From an uncultured Lachnospiraceae bacterium (GTDB taxonomy: Bacteria > Bacillota_A > Clostridia > Lachnospirales > Lachnospiraceae), in contig CAMWMM010000054.1 in the NCBI GenBank assembly GCA_947175285.1, positions 1 through 15,418 of the forward strand: a stretch of 15,418 bases of DNA, given 5' to 3'. The stretch's first letter is position 1. Every line of letters starts with the position of its first letter. The notes beneath the pieces were generated by a model. That model worked only from the letters and a program-made list of their open reading frames with translations, searched no databases and was not told the DNA's origin. This document shows, piece by piece, positions 8,541 through 15,418 of the stretch. The position numbers and the translations under genes were made by a program.

Positions 8541-8903
8541 CTATGCCAATGCCATTACCATTGTTTGCAAATACCAAATTAAAATTCCTACATACGGCGT
8601 TTTGGGATCTCTTTCCTCCCTGAAAGCATTCAACATTTCCGTACAATAACTATGTAAATGTTCTTCTTCTACCTTCCCAATGTCATCGATCAATGCATCT
8701 AAAGCTGCTCTCCGCTCTGCGATCAAAGGTGCAGATACACAGTTTAGATTTAATGTATTCGCTAAATCAAACTGCACATCTGAATCCGTTGCGTCAATTC
8801 TGCCATCTAACGTATAAAAAATTGTCGAAAGTCCGCTTAATATGGGATCTTCTCTCAATTCTTTTAATCCCTCGGGCTCGATTCCTTTTTTTACCTCAAT
8901 CAT
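8541..8903 (-). CDS. PtuB/TIGR02646-like protein lacking the HNH core
   Basis: The ATG at 8903 abuts the TAA of the ATPase gene with no gap and has GGAGG 10 bases upstream. Residues 1-17 (MIEVKKGIEPEGLKELR) match the start of the TIGR02646/PtuB HNH nuclease family. Residues 26-75 (IFYTLDGRI, LNLNC, RRAALDAL) and the end (YVGILIWYL, 104-111) match its C-terminal part. The family is usually about 200 residues or more; this one has 120. The central CAYC...IEH and N-rich HNH section is missing, with the join around residues 18-25. No HNH cysteines or histidines remain, so nuclease activity is not expected. It could be a scaffold, an inhibitor-like remnant, or a decaying gene kept in frame. It sits 23 bases before pglX. 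The family match is from memory. Confidence 0.66.
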   Translation of the reverse strand: MIEVKKGIEPEGLKELREDPILSGLSTIFYTLDGRIDATDSDVQFDLANTLNLNCVSAPLIAERRAALDALIDDIGKVEEEHLHSYCTEMLNAFREERDPKTPYVGILIWYLQTMVMALA

Positions 8904-10214
8904 TTATTTCTGTCCTCCCCGGATTCTCTCCAGCTTTAGTTTTACTCTATCGGCGGCAACTTCTTTATCATGGTAATTCCTCTGCCCATCAATTTCATCC
9001 AAAACCTTTTCTGCCACATCGTATTGCCCATCATTCAGCAGCAAATAGAATTGACTGAAAAGATTAGCAATGACAGGATCGCGATCCGATACACCCATAA
9101 TATCTTTCAAAATGGAATTTACATCATTTCCAAAAATTTCGGCACCTGCATCCAGCACCTCATAATCCTTTAATATAACAAGGTTCTCGCTCTTTGCACT
9201 ACTGATGACTGCCGGCGCATGAGTTGTGACAATAAACTGAACTCTCGGAAAAATCTCCTGCAAATCTCCAAGAATGCGATGCTGCCATGCAGGGTGCAGA
9301 TGCAAATCCACTTCATCGATCAAAATGACCCCATTCGTTTCATCAATTACAGCTGTTTTTAGTTGCGGATTTAATACAGCCATCCGATAGGCAATATCCG
9401 CAATTAGACTAATAGTGCTTTTATATCCATCACTCATCTGTGACAATGGAATGCTCATACGAACTCCATCCTCATTAACATAATGGCATTCAATCTCATT
9501 CGTATCCAGATTATAATCAAAAGCCACACCATGATACCCTGTAATGCGTTCATAACAAATCGCCATTGCTCTACAAACAACTGCTAGTTCCATGAACTCT
9601 CCCAATCCTTCTGCACTCTTTTGTATTCTTTGGATTGTCTTCTTTTTAAACCAACTCATCATCAGTTTAATGTTCGCCGTTCCATCCAGACTGTCAATAT
9701 AGCCATTTGTTTTTGTGTTATCCTTAAAAGTATCTGTTTTCTTTTCTCTATGGTAGTCCCACAAACGTCCAGTGCCATAATATGCAATGATAGGAAGTAC
9801 CAGTGCTGCATCCCCATTCCGTAGACGTTCTTGGTAGCCCTTTGCAATATCCGTCATCGCTTTCGCATCTTTCCTGACTGTAATGCCGTTTTCTCCATTT
9901 AAAGCTCTTTTCCATGTGATCGTTTGTCCATCTATATCACCCCTAGCAGTTATTTCAACCGGATACTGCGGTTGGACATCTTCAGACTCTCCCATCAAAT
10001 ATGCTTTTAATCTGACATCCTTTTTATAGATGCTTAGACCAACCTGTCCATCCAAACCTGTAAACATTGTTCCCAGAGAGACAGCCAACCCTTCAAGAAT
10101 AGAAGTTTTTCCGGAACCATTATCCCCGACAATTACCGTTAGTTTCTCATGGAAATTTACCTCGATATCTTCAAAGCATCTATAATTTTTTAGCGCTATC
10201 CACTTAATAATCAT
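8904..10214 (-). CDS. RecF/OLD-like AAA ATPase, PtuA (Septu)-like
   Basis: I prefer ATG 10214 (436 residues), with GGAGAG about 9 bases upstream, over ATG 10229, which has a poorer site. The protein opens MIIKWIALKNYRCFEDIEV, typical of RecF/SMC-like ATPases. It has Walker A GDNGSGKT (30-37), an ABC-type signature MSDGYKS (260-266), Walker B VILIDEVDLHLHP (296-308) and a TTHAP switch (330-334). No TOPRIM domain follows, so it is not a full OLD nuclease. A pairing with a TIGR02646/PtuB protein defines Septu and the effector part of retron Ec78, in which the ATPase controls an HNH nuclease. Here the following protein lacks that nuclease core. The pair is inserted between brxC and pglX, after a gap of about 90 bases that is unusual for this operon. 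The ATPase itself looks intact. Confidence 0.82.
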   Translation of the reverse strand: MIIKWIALKNYRCFEDIEVNFHEKLTVIVGDNGSGKTSILEGLAVSLGTMFTGLDGQVGLSIYKKDVRLKAYLMGESEDVQPQYPVEITARGDIDGQTITWKRALNGENGITVRKDAKAMTDIAKGYQERLRNGDAALVLPIIAYYGTGRLWDYHREKKTDTFKDNTKTNGYIDSLDGTANIKLMMSWFKKKTIQRIQKSAEGLGEFMELAVVCRAMAICYERITGYHGVAFDYNLDTNEIECHYVNEDGVRMSIPLSQMSDGYKSTISLIADIAYRMAVLNPQLKTAVIDETNGVILIDEVDLHLHPAWQHRILGDLQEIFPRVQFIVTTHAPAVISSAKSENLVILKDYEVLDAGAEIFGNDVNSILKDIMGVSDRDPVIANLFSQFYLLLNDGQYDVAEKVLDEIDGQRNYHDKEVAADRVKLKLERIRGGQK

Positions 10215-10258
10215 TTTATTTCTCTCCATTTCACTGCTTCTATCCTTATTTTTACCAA
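10211..10258 (-). other. Possible 15-codon leader ORF before the PtuA-like gene
   Basis: In the gap after brxC, AAAGGAG (10268-10262) precedes a TTG at 10258 by 3-4 bases. From there an open frame reads MVKIRIEAVKWREIK and stops at TGA 10213-10211. The stop overlaps the preferred ATPase start in ATGA. The best ribosome binding site in the gap therefore serves this small frame rather than the ATPase. It may be a translational coupling leader, or a chance frame with a relic ribosome binding site. Conservation would decide. Confidence 0.25.
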
Positions 10259-10304
10259 ATACTCCTTTATAAACAATCTAAATGAAACATTCCTGATTTC
10301 CCTA

Positions 10305-13300
10305 TCAAAACTCCACATTTACAATATCATTTCCATCCAGTTCTTCCAGCAATGACTTTCGAAGCTGATTTACACATTTCTCAACATCCTCCGCGCTCTC
10401 TATCCGCCACGATGATGTATGAGTAATATTCTTTATGGTGACATTCTTTGTTTTCTTAATCGGAACTTTTACAACAATGTCAACAGACCCGCCATCCGGA
10501 GTCCTCTTTTTTTCTTCCTCTTCTGCCCTTTTTCTTATCATTTCGGCGTCCATGGCATCCATTTCATTCAAAAGACGGATTTTCAACGCCTCTGCTTTAT
10601 CTGCATAGCTTCTGAGGACTGAAACATTGTTGCACGTTCCGGCTCCGTCGCTGATTTCAAGGAAGAGTTCAATATACTTCTGTCTCTTCTCTGTTGCATA
10701 AGCTTTCGCATCAACGACCTCCACGACTCTGTCTTTTGCCGCTTCAATAGACTGCATTACCGGCGCCAAGGCTGATTCCAACACTTTTGAATATGCGTCC
10801 ATAAATTTCTTACGAAGGTCAGGAAGCTGCGGGATATCCCTATAGGGCATATCCTTTTTCACGATTGACCTCATTTGCTCAACAATTCTTTCAAGCTCTT
10901 CATCTACAATATAAGTCTTACTATCATCATAAATCGCAAGCATATCGAATGCTCTCATAAAAATCTGCTGCTGCTCCCCGCCAAAGAAAGACTTGACAGG
11001 CTCATAGTCTTCAGCATAGTCAAGAAAATCATCCTGATGGTGTGAAACATACTCATAAAATTCTTTTGGTTCAGAAATCTGCACCACAGCAAGCAATAAT
11101 TTCTTACCCTCATCGATCACTTTCTTTCCCGGATATGTATATTGCTGGTAATTGCTTTCCAACTTTTCCATTTCAAATATACGTTTCTGTGCATAATTCT
11201 GAAAATTGCGCATGCCAGTATCTTCATCTTCTGATACCAGAGATGTTCCAAACAATTCCTTTATGACTTTCTGTACCGCTTTCTTATCCTTTTCAGATAC
11301 CCGGATTCTCACTTCCATCAAAAGCTTATCTACATACTGTTTCTTGGTAATATAATCTACAATCTCATCACCAGATTTATTCATCCGTGTCACGATTGCC
11401 CCATTTACGGTAAAAGTCAAGTCACCACGTCCAAACAGTCTTGCTATAAGCCAATATATATCATCCTCGACAAACCCGTAAGGCGCACGCATAAAGCGGT
11501 CTTTTATTGTTTTCATGGAAGTCTTGATATGAATATCCGTATTTCCCTTGATATAATTCAACACATCATCAAGCGCATGGACGTTTGGTTCTGTCGCTTC
11601 ATCAAGGTTCAAACACATCTGATTGTTCGGCTGAAACATCTTACGAACAGACACTTCATCCATTGCAACATCGATATAAGACAACTTGTGGTAAACGGTC
11701 TGCACAAGACGACCGATCGCTTCATTGATGCGCCCTGTCACTTCCTTTGCAGACAGATGGGCTGCGTCACCATTTACATAGATTGTTGCTTCTTTCAATC
11801 CTTCTGTCAGATAAAGCTTTGCATTCGCATTGCGTTCTCGCATTTCCACGCGCTTTGCTTCTTTGATTGTCTCATATTTCGTCAGCTGTGTTGAAGTACC
11901 CAGCCGTAGGAACTTCTCAATTTTCAGATAAGTCATCAACTCATCAAGAAACGCAGAATCATTTGGCAAAAGCACAAGTACTTCTCTCCCTGTCCCTGAC
12001 ATCATGCGAAGAGTTGCATCATCATTGCCGCCCTCGTACCACGGGGTCAGAATGCGCAGTCCTATATCATAGTTCTGGTTGGATTTATATGGTCTGTCGT
12101 CCACCGTTTGATTAAATGGGAACGTATATCGACCATGAAACACAGCATTACCAGCAGGTGCAGGATAACGATACCGCTTATCAGAAAAAATATCCTCAAA
12201 AATCATTTCTGATACTTTGTTAATAACCTCTGCCATCTCCACATTCTGGTTGTTAATCTCACGGTTGATTTCCTGTTCTTCATCTGTAAGGAACACATAG
12301 ATACTTCCATTTTTTTGAATAAGCATCTGCTGTTGAAGCGTTTTTAATGCTGCCTCAACTTTATCCTTCAAAACGATACGATCCTCATCAATATTGCTGA
12401 TCATAAGGCTTGTAATATTATCCATATTTGCCTCAATCTCAAGTATGTACTTAATCATAAAGAGAGTTTTCAATACATTGATTGCAAATACATCAGAAGT
12501 CTTTTTCTCTGAATTGATCTTGCTGTTATCATAGGCGCGAATAATAACACTTCTATGACTATGATCAAGAAAGTTCTCCAAAGCGTCATAGAAGCGATAA
12601 AACGGCACGATTGCGCCCTCGGACTCGTCCATGATTTTAACAGCTGATTCCTTAAAGAGCGCAAGCATGGAACGCTCTCCCTCAGACAAATGCTTACCAG
12701 ATGCGCCATGGGTGCGAATGGAAGTCAACACACTCGCAAGAAGATTAAACTGATATGGTACGAACGGATAACATAACGCAAAATCATATTCATCTGTATA
12801 AATTTTCTTTTCCACACCATCGTTGAATACAATAAGGTTCTTGATAATCGTTGCTTTCTGCTCATAAAGAAGTCTCAATGTCTGCGCACCGGTATCATTC
12901 TTCTCCAATATCCTCTTTTTAATAACTTCATCCACATTCGCGGAAGACAGTGCAAGTCTTGTCGCAAATCGCCCCTGAATCTTAGAGAAGTCATTACCCT
13001 TCACTTTCATAATGGAATCTACATCCTGCTGACTTGTCACTACAACCCATGCTTTCCCCTTACATTCCTTGGAAAGTTCCTCTCTTACAGTCTGAAGATT
13101 CAGCATCAGGTTAGAATCATCACCAATATACTGCCCCACTTCATCCACCATGAATACAACATGATGATTCTCACCTTTCTGATCAATATATGCTTTTACA
13201 CGCTTTGCAAAATCCTCAATGCTGATCCGATAAGTTTCCGCTGCCTTCTCACACCAATTCCTTGCAGCCACCTCACTCATAAACTCAATCTTTACAAGTG

Positions 13301-13934
13301 CTTCGACCACATCATCCTGAATAAAATCAAATTTGTGACGTGACTTCTCCCACTCAGAGCCGTATACATCCGCAAACGCTTCCCTAAATGCCTCATATTT
13401 ACCTACATCGTTGAGCTGGCTTTCCAAATCTGCAAGATGCGGCATGCTTCCACAAAAACCTCTCATCTCATTAAATACTTTTAAGAACACATTGACAATT
13501 GCATCCTTATTCTGCTTACTATTGCTGTCACTTTTGGAATCAATGTTAAAAAGCACCACATCCGTCGGTGTCTCCGCAGCTAATTTCATGTCCGCCAAAA
13601 CGAATGCATCCGATATTTTGTGATCCTCTTCAAAGAAATCAATTGCCCTCTTTCCATCAATTTCCTTATTCGCTAGAATATAGGACAGTATTTTCAAAAA
13701 GTGGGATTTACCACTTCCAAAGAAACCAGATATCCATACACCTATTTCATTTGTATTTCCTACAATACCCTTCTTATATGCTTCAAAAAACTCTGCAAAA
13801 TGCTTTTGCAGTTCTCTGGTAACCACATATTCTTCAAGTTCCTGCAAGACTCCGGTTTCCTCGCCCTGACCTACAATAATGACACCCTGAATCTCCCGGT
13901 CTATCGGTTTGGAAAACATTTCCTTAATCTGCAT
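10305..13934 (-). CDS. brxC: BREX ATPase BrxC
   Basis: ATG 13934 is preceded by GGAGG 7 bases upstream and lies 11 bases after the brxB stop. The product is 1209 residues, the usual size for BrxC/PglY (DUF499-related AAA+ family). Walker A is GFFGSGKS (70-77) and Walker B VVFMVDE (259-265), followed by VGQYIG. The second half is helical and highly charged, with an EEEEKKR coiled stretch near residue 1140. The final 60 residues hold a KKTKNVTIKNI segment and an acidic tail. BrxC is an essential core ATPase of BREX, and probably works as an oligomer together with BrxB and PglZ. The gene is intact with no frameshift. It is followed by the inserted PtuA-like gene rather than directly by pglX. Confidence 0.94.
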   Translation of the reverse strand: MQIKEMFSKPIDREIQGVIIVGQGEETGVLQELEEYVVTRELQKHFAEFFEAYKKGIVGNTNEIGVWISGFFGSGKSHFLKILSYILANKEIDGKRAIDFFEEDHKISDAFVLADMKLAAETPTDVVLFNIDSKSDSNSKQNKDAIVNVFLKVFNEMRGFCGSMPHLADLESQLNDVGKYEAFREAFADVYGSEWEKSRHKFDFIQDDVVEALVKIEFMSEVAARNWCEKAAETYRISIEDFAKRVKAYIDQKGENHHVVFMVDEVGQYIGDDSNLMLNLQTVREELSKECKGKAWVVVTSQQDVDSIMKVKGNDFSKIQGRFATRLALSSANVDEVIKKRILEKNDTGAQTLRLLYEQKATIIKNLIVFNDGVEKKIYTDEYDFALCYPFVPYQFNLLASVLTSIRTHGASGKHLSEGERSMLALFKESAVKIMDESEGAIVPFYRFYDALENFLDHSHRSVIIRAYDNSKINSEKKTSDVFAINVLKTLFMIKYILEIEANMDNITSLMISNIDEDRIVLKDKVEAALKTLQQQMLIQKNGSIYVFLTDEEQEINREINNQNVEMAEVINKVSEMIFEDIFSDKRYRYPAPAGNAVFHGRYTFPFNQTVDDRPYKSNQNYDIGLRILTPWYEGGNDDATLRMMSGTGREVLVLLPNDSAFLDELMTYLKIEKFLRLGTSTQLTKYETIKEAKRVEMRERNANAKLYLTEGLKEATIYVNGDAAHLSAKEVTGRINEAIGRLVQTVYHKLSYIDVAMDEVSVRKMFQPNNQMCLNLDEATEPNVHALDDVLNYIKGNTDIHIKTSMKTIKDRFMRAPYGFVEDDIYWLIARLFGRGDLTFTVNGAIVTRMNKSGDEIVDYITKKQYVDKLLMEVRIRVSEKDKKAVQKVIKELFGTSLVSEDEDTGMRNFQNYAQKRIFEMEKLESNYQQYTYPGKKVIDEGKKLLLAVVQISEPKEFYEYVSHHQDDFLDYAEDYEPVKSFFGGEQQQIFMRAFDMLAIYDDSKTYIVDEELERIVEQMRSIVKKDMPYRDIPQLPDLRKKFMDAYSKVLESALAPVMQSIEAAKDRVVEVVDAKAYATEKRQKYIELFLEISDGAGTCNNVSVLRSYADKAEALKIRLLNEMDAMDAEMIRKRAEEEEKKRTPDGGSVDIVVKVPIKKTKNVTIKNITHTSSWRIESAEDVEKCVNQLRKSLLEELDGNDIVNVEF

Positions 13935-13945
13935 AATGAATCCTC

Positions 13946-14524
13946 CTACTTTACCAGCTTAAAAGCCCTGTAATAATTGTCATCTTTTATCTCGTTAAAC
14001 AGAATCAATTCCTGCTCGTTATAGATTCCTGGAAAGAACATCACAACCGGAACCCTCACAAACGCCTGATGTAAATTATTGAGCACTTTATGGGAACGCA
14101 AAATAGGAAAGCATTTTCCAACTCCCGTCAGAAAAACCACTGCATTTTCTGGTGTGTTATCCTTGATATACTGCACGATATAACTGTCATCATCATTGAT
14201 TTTCATTGCGTTACTGACCGCTTTGGCAATGCGTTCCAACCCCTTTTTCTTCTCGAACTTATAGCAATCCTCCAAGAAATTATTTTCATCAAGAAAGTCA
14301 ATGATGATATCATACAGATCAAACACCACCAAATCAAATCCCTCACTGCCCTTCGTATTCTTGTTCTGCATATACTTGATTCGCTCCCGGACCTCCAACT
14401 CTCTCTCCGGTGGATAATCGAATATCCAATAATTCACTTCATTTGCCCGGCCACTGCTTTGCCTAAATGCAGGTTTACGGATTGCTTCCTCCATTTTGTC
14501 GAGACGTTCTTTTAAATCAGCCAT
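13946..14524 (-). CDS. brxB: BREX protein BrxB (DUF1788)
   Basis: The ATG at 14524 overlaps the brxA stop by one base (TAATG), with GGAGG about 10 bases upstream inside brxA, so the two are translationally coupled. The 192-residue product starts MADLKERLDKMEEAIRKPAFR. It holds the features of DUF1788: a YWIFDYPPERE segment (32-42), a hydrophobic strand FDLVVFDLYDI (63-73), VVFLTGVGKCFP (128-139) and VPVVMFFPGIYNE (158-170). The strand pattern suggests a nucleotide-binding or Rossmann-like fold. The biochemical role of BrxB is not settled; it is a core component required in type I BREX and is thought to bridge BrxC and PglZ. brxC follows after 11 bases. Confidence 0.93.
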   Translation of the reverse strand: MADLKERLDKMEEAIRKPAFRQSSGRANEVNYWIFDYPPERELEVRERIKYMQNKNTKGSEGFDLVVFDLYDIIIDFLDENNFLEDCYKFEKKKGLERIAKAVSNAMKINDDDSYIVQYIKDNTPENAVVFLTGVGKCFPILRSHKVLNNLHQAFVRVPVVMFFPGIYNEQELILFNEIKDDNYYRAFKLVK

Positions 14525-15132
14525 TATCTGATTCCCTCCAATGCTTTGGCTATCTGTCCATATCCATAATCTTCTAACCAGTGTTTCAATGCCGGATCGA
14601 GAATTGGCTTTAATAGATTGCGTTCTGTCCCCCTTGTCTTATCATCAAGAAGACCAGCCTCATAAAGCTGTGACTTATAACTCCTGCCAAGTCTCTGCAG
14701 TGTCTGATCTGTCCACTTTGCAACTATTTCATCCTGCGCCTGCTTATTCTTAAAAAAAATGCGAATGTCTGCATCCGCAAGCACACCCGTTCCAATAATC
14801 ATCTTTTCCCTGACAACCTCATACATAAAGTCGAAAAACAATGTATCATGGGCAAAGCTGCCCGTCAGTGCATATAATTTCTGTGTTGCTATATCACTAT
14901 CCATAAAAAGCGGATAAAAGCTCGAATCAAGATTCTTTATTCTCGCAGTTAAAGTGGATTGAATCATTGCTGCCCTTGCTGGTGTTGATGCGCCAAATAT
15001 ATTTTCCTGGGCGCTGAGTGCTTTTATTTCATCAAACGTTCTTCCCTGCGCCAGAAGCCAAACCTCCTTGCGAAACTCCATAAACCACAAGGCAAACTTT
15101 ACGGCTCCTGCACTGTATTTATTTCTGTTCAA
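14524..15132 (-). CDS. brxA: BREX protein BrxA (DUF1819), TTG start
   Basis: The protein has 202 residues and begins at TTG 15132. It reads MNRNKYSAGAVKFALWFMEFRKE, the conserved opening of DUF1819, so the unusual start is well supported; the next ATG (residue 18) would cut into the domain. A GGGGAA stretch at the end of the regulator gene serves as a modest ribosome binding site. The rest contains the family's ARAAMIQSTLTARI helix (53-66), the long DTLFFDFMYEVVREK helix (96-110) and an RLGRSYKSQLYEAGLLDD segment (147-164) resembling a winged-helix region. BrxA is a small DNA-binding core protein of type I BREX. The gene starts 4 bases after the Xre regulator stop, and the weak TTG/RBS pair may keep its level low. 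Confidence 0.92.
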   Translation of the reverse strand: MNRNKYSAGAVKFALWFMEFRKEVWLLAQGRTFDEIKALSAQENIFGASTPARAAMIQSTLTARIKNLDSSFYPLFMDSDIATQKLYALTGSFAHDTLFFDFMYEVVREKMIIGTGVLADADIRIFFKNKQAQDEIVAKWTDQTLQRLGRSYKSQLYEAGLLDDKTRGTERNLLKPILDPALKHWLEDYGYGQIAKALEGIR

Positions 15133-15136
15133 TTAA

Positions 15137-15322
15137 CTATTCCCCGTCTTTCTCTGGAACCATTTCCATAATGTCCCCAACATCACACTGCAAATATTCA
15201 CAGATACGTTTGAGTACATCTATAGAGACATCTTCATTTCTACCCATCTTTGCCAAAGTGTTTGGACTCATCCTGGCTGCCTCAAATAAATCCATCTTCT
15301 TCATGTCCTTGTGAATCAACAA
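15137..15322 (-). CDS. Xre-family HTH regulator of the BREX operon (start uncertain)
   Basis: The 61-residue frame is a Cro/C1-type helix-turn-helix protein of the small HTH_26 type: KKMDLFEAARMSPNTLAKM forms the recognition region (8-26) and EDVSIDVLKRICEYLQCDVGDI the closing helices (30-51). It probably binds the palindrome just upstream and controls the BREX genes, which it precedes by 4 bases. The start is unclear. TTG 15322 has no good ribosome binding site. Homology to the family seems to continue upstream in frame (IYNKQWK, 15323-15343) until a TGA at 15346-15344, with no usable start codon there. ATG 15304 or 15295 are other options; AAGGA lies 10 bases before 15295 but would remove the first helix. 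The N-terminus may therefore be damaged. The HTH call is firm; the 5' end is not. Confidence 0.75.
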   Translation of the reverse strand: MLIHKDMKKMDLFEAARMSPNTLAKMGRNEDVSIDVLKRICEYLQCDVGDIMEMVPEKDGE

Positions 15323-15334
15323 TTTCCATTGCTT

Positions 15335-15340
15335 ATTATA
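15335..15340 (-). promoter_or_regulatory. Candidate -10 box for the regulator/BREX operon
   Basis: On the minus strand a perfect TATAAT occupies 15340-15335, just downstream of and touching the palindrome. A matching -35 at the right distance is poor (GCAAAT at 15363-15358, 17 bases away). Transcription from it would begin near 15328, leaving almost no leader before TTG 15322 and favouring ATG 15304 or 15295. The hexamer may instead be part of an older coding stretch, since the family homology of the regulator appears to run through it. Confidence 0.35.
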
Positions 15341-15372
15341 TATTCACGGTAAATAAAATTTGCCGTGAGTAT
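15340..15372. promoter_or_regulatory. Palindromic candidate operator upstream of the Xre regulator
   Basis: Two arms, CACGGTAAAT (15345-15354) and ATTTGCCGTG (15358-15367), are inverted copies with one mismatch, separated by AAA. The symmetry extends outward to 15340 and 15372 with one further mismatch, giving 15-base arms. Its size, its AT-rich centre and its position over the candidate -35/-10 spacer fit a dimeric HTH repressor site. I infer that the adjacent Xre protein binds it and autoregulates the operon. It is not followed by a T-run, so it is not a terminator. Confidence 0.6.
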
Positions 15373-15385
15373 TGCGCCAGCCGCA

Positions 15386-15398
15386 GCCGCGAAGCGGC
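15386..15398. repeat. GC-rich hairpin at the right edge
   Basis: GCCGC (15386-15390) and GCGGC (15394-15398) form a 5-bp stem around GAA (TTC on the other strand). It lies in a short GC-rich patch (15371-15400) that contrasts with the AT-rich operon beside it. There is no adjacent T-run, so a simple rho-independent terminator is unlikely. It may be part of a host intergenic repeat or mark the edge of the inserted island. Confidence 0.35.
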
Positions 15399-15418
15399 AT
15401 ATTTCCTTATGCGCATTG

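Noticed and set aside
8518..8646. Upstream extension of pglX to ATG 8646 (43 extra residues)
   Set aside because: It overlaps the preceding gene and lacks a ribosome binding site, while ATG 8517 has AAGGAG at 7 bases and begins with the family-like MNKTAIKNFAIWARNKLI.
8167..8649. Plus-strand frame of 160 codons across the pglX start
   Set aside because: It lies opposite pglX and the PtuB-like gene, is cysteine-rich and shows no family motif; a shadow frame.
14090..14515. Plus-strand frame of 141 codons opposite brxB
   Set aside because: It mirrors a well-supported brxB and shows no domain pattern or ribosome binding site.
15345..15347. GTG as start of the Xre regulator
   Set aside because: It is out of frame with the HTH protein and its frame stops after two further codons; the in-frame codon there is TGA.
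1..15418. CRISPR arrays, tRNA or rRNA genes, insertion-sequence transposases
   Set aside because: No regularly spaced repeats, cloverleaf-like segments, transposase motifs or terminal inverted repeats were seen on reading both strands.

Overview
The window is a stretch of a bacterial defence island. It appears to come from a low-GC Firmicute, most likely a clostridial or Lachnospiraceae-type genome. I infer this from the AT-rich composition, the AGGAGG-type ribosome binding sites, the use of TTG starts and the general look of the proteins. Every gene I accept lies on the minus strand, so the biological order runs from the right end of the window to the left. Spacing is very tight: many genes overlap or lie within a few tens of bases.

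Right part (about 15.4 kb down to 4.9 kb): a type I-like BREX anti-phage locus. It opens with a small Xre-type regulator behind a near-perfect palindrome that looks like its operator. Then come brxA (DUF1819), brxB (DUF1788), brxC (large AAA+ ATPase), a two-gene insertion, and pglX/brxX (adenine-specific DNA methyltransferase, about 1190 residues). The insertion between brxC and pglX resembles a Septu (PtuA/PtuB) pair: a RecF/OLD-like ATPase followed directly by a 120-residue protein. That small protein matches the two ends of the PtuB/TIGR02646 HNH nuclease family but lacks the HNH core.

Left part (about 4.9 kb to 1): pglZ (phosphatase) and brxL (Lon-like protease), which normally follow pglX, are absent here. 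A more AT-rich block of accessory genes stands in their place. It holds a Ser/Thr protein kinase fused to a C-terminal domain that I read as a TIM barrel with a CxCxxC...H metal site, recalling tRNA-guanine transglycosylase/DpdA proteins. It is followed by a PD-(D/E)XK nuclease whose start overlaps the kinase stop by 7 bases. A short promoter-bearing gap then leads to two genes of a probable ABC-three-component (ABC-3C) system: a Cap4-like nuclease/effector and a middle component that runs off the left edge. The ABC ATPase partner, and possibly pglZ and brxL, would be expected to the left of the window.

Together the window reads as a nested island. A BREX backbone marks host DNA by methylation (PglX) and blocks phage replication, and at least three further nucleolytic or signalling modules are inserted at its gene junctions. 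The least familiar parts are the kinase/TIM-barrel fusion with its coupled nuclease and the HNH-less PtuB-like protein. Family assignments come from motif reading and memory of the families, not from database searches.
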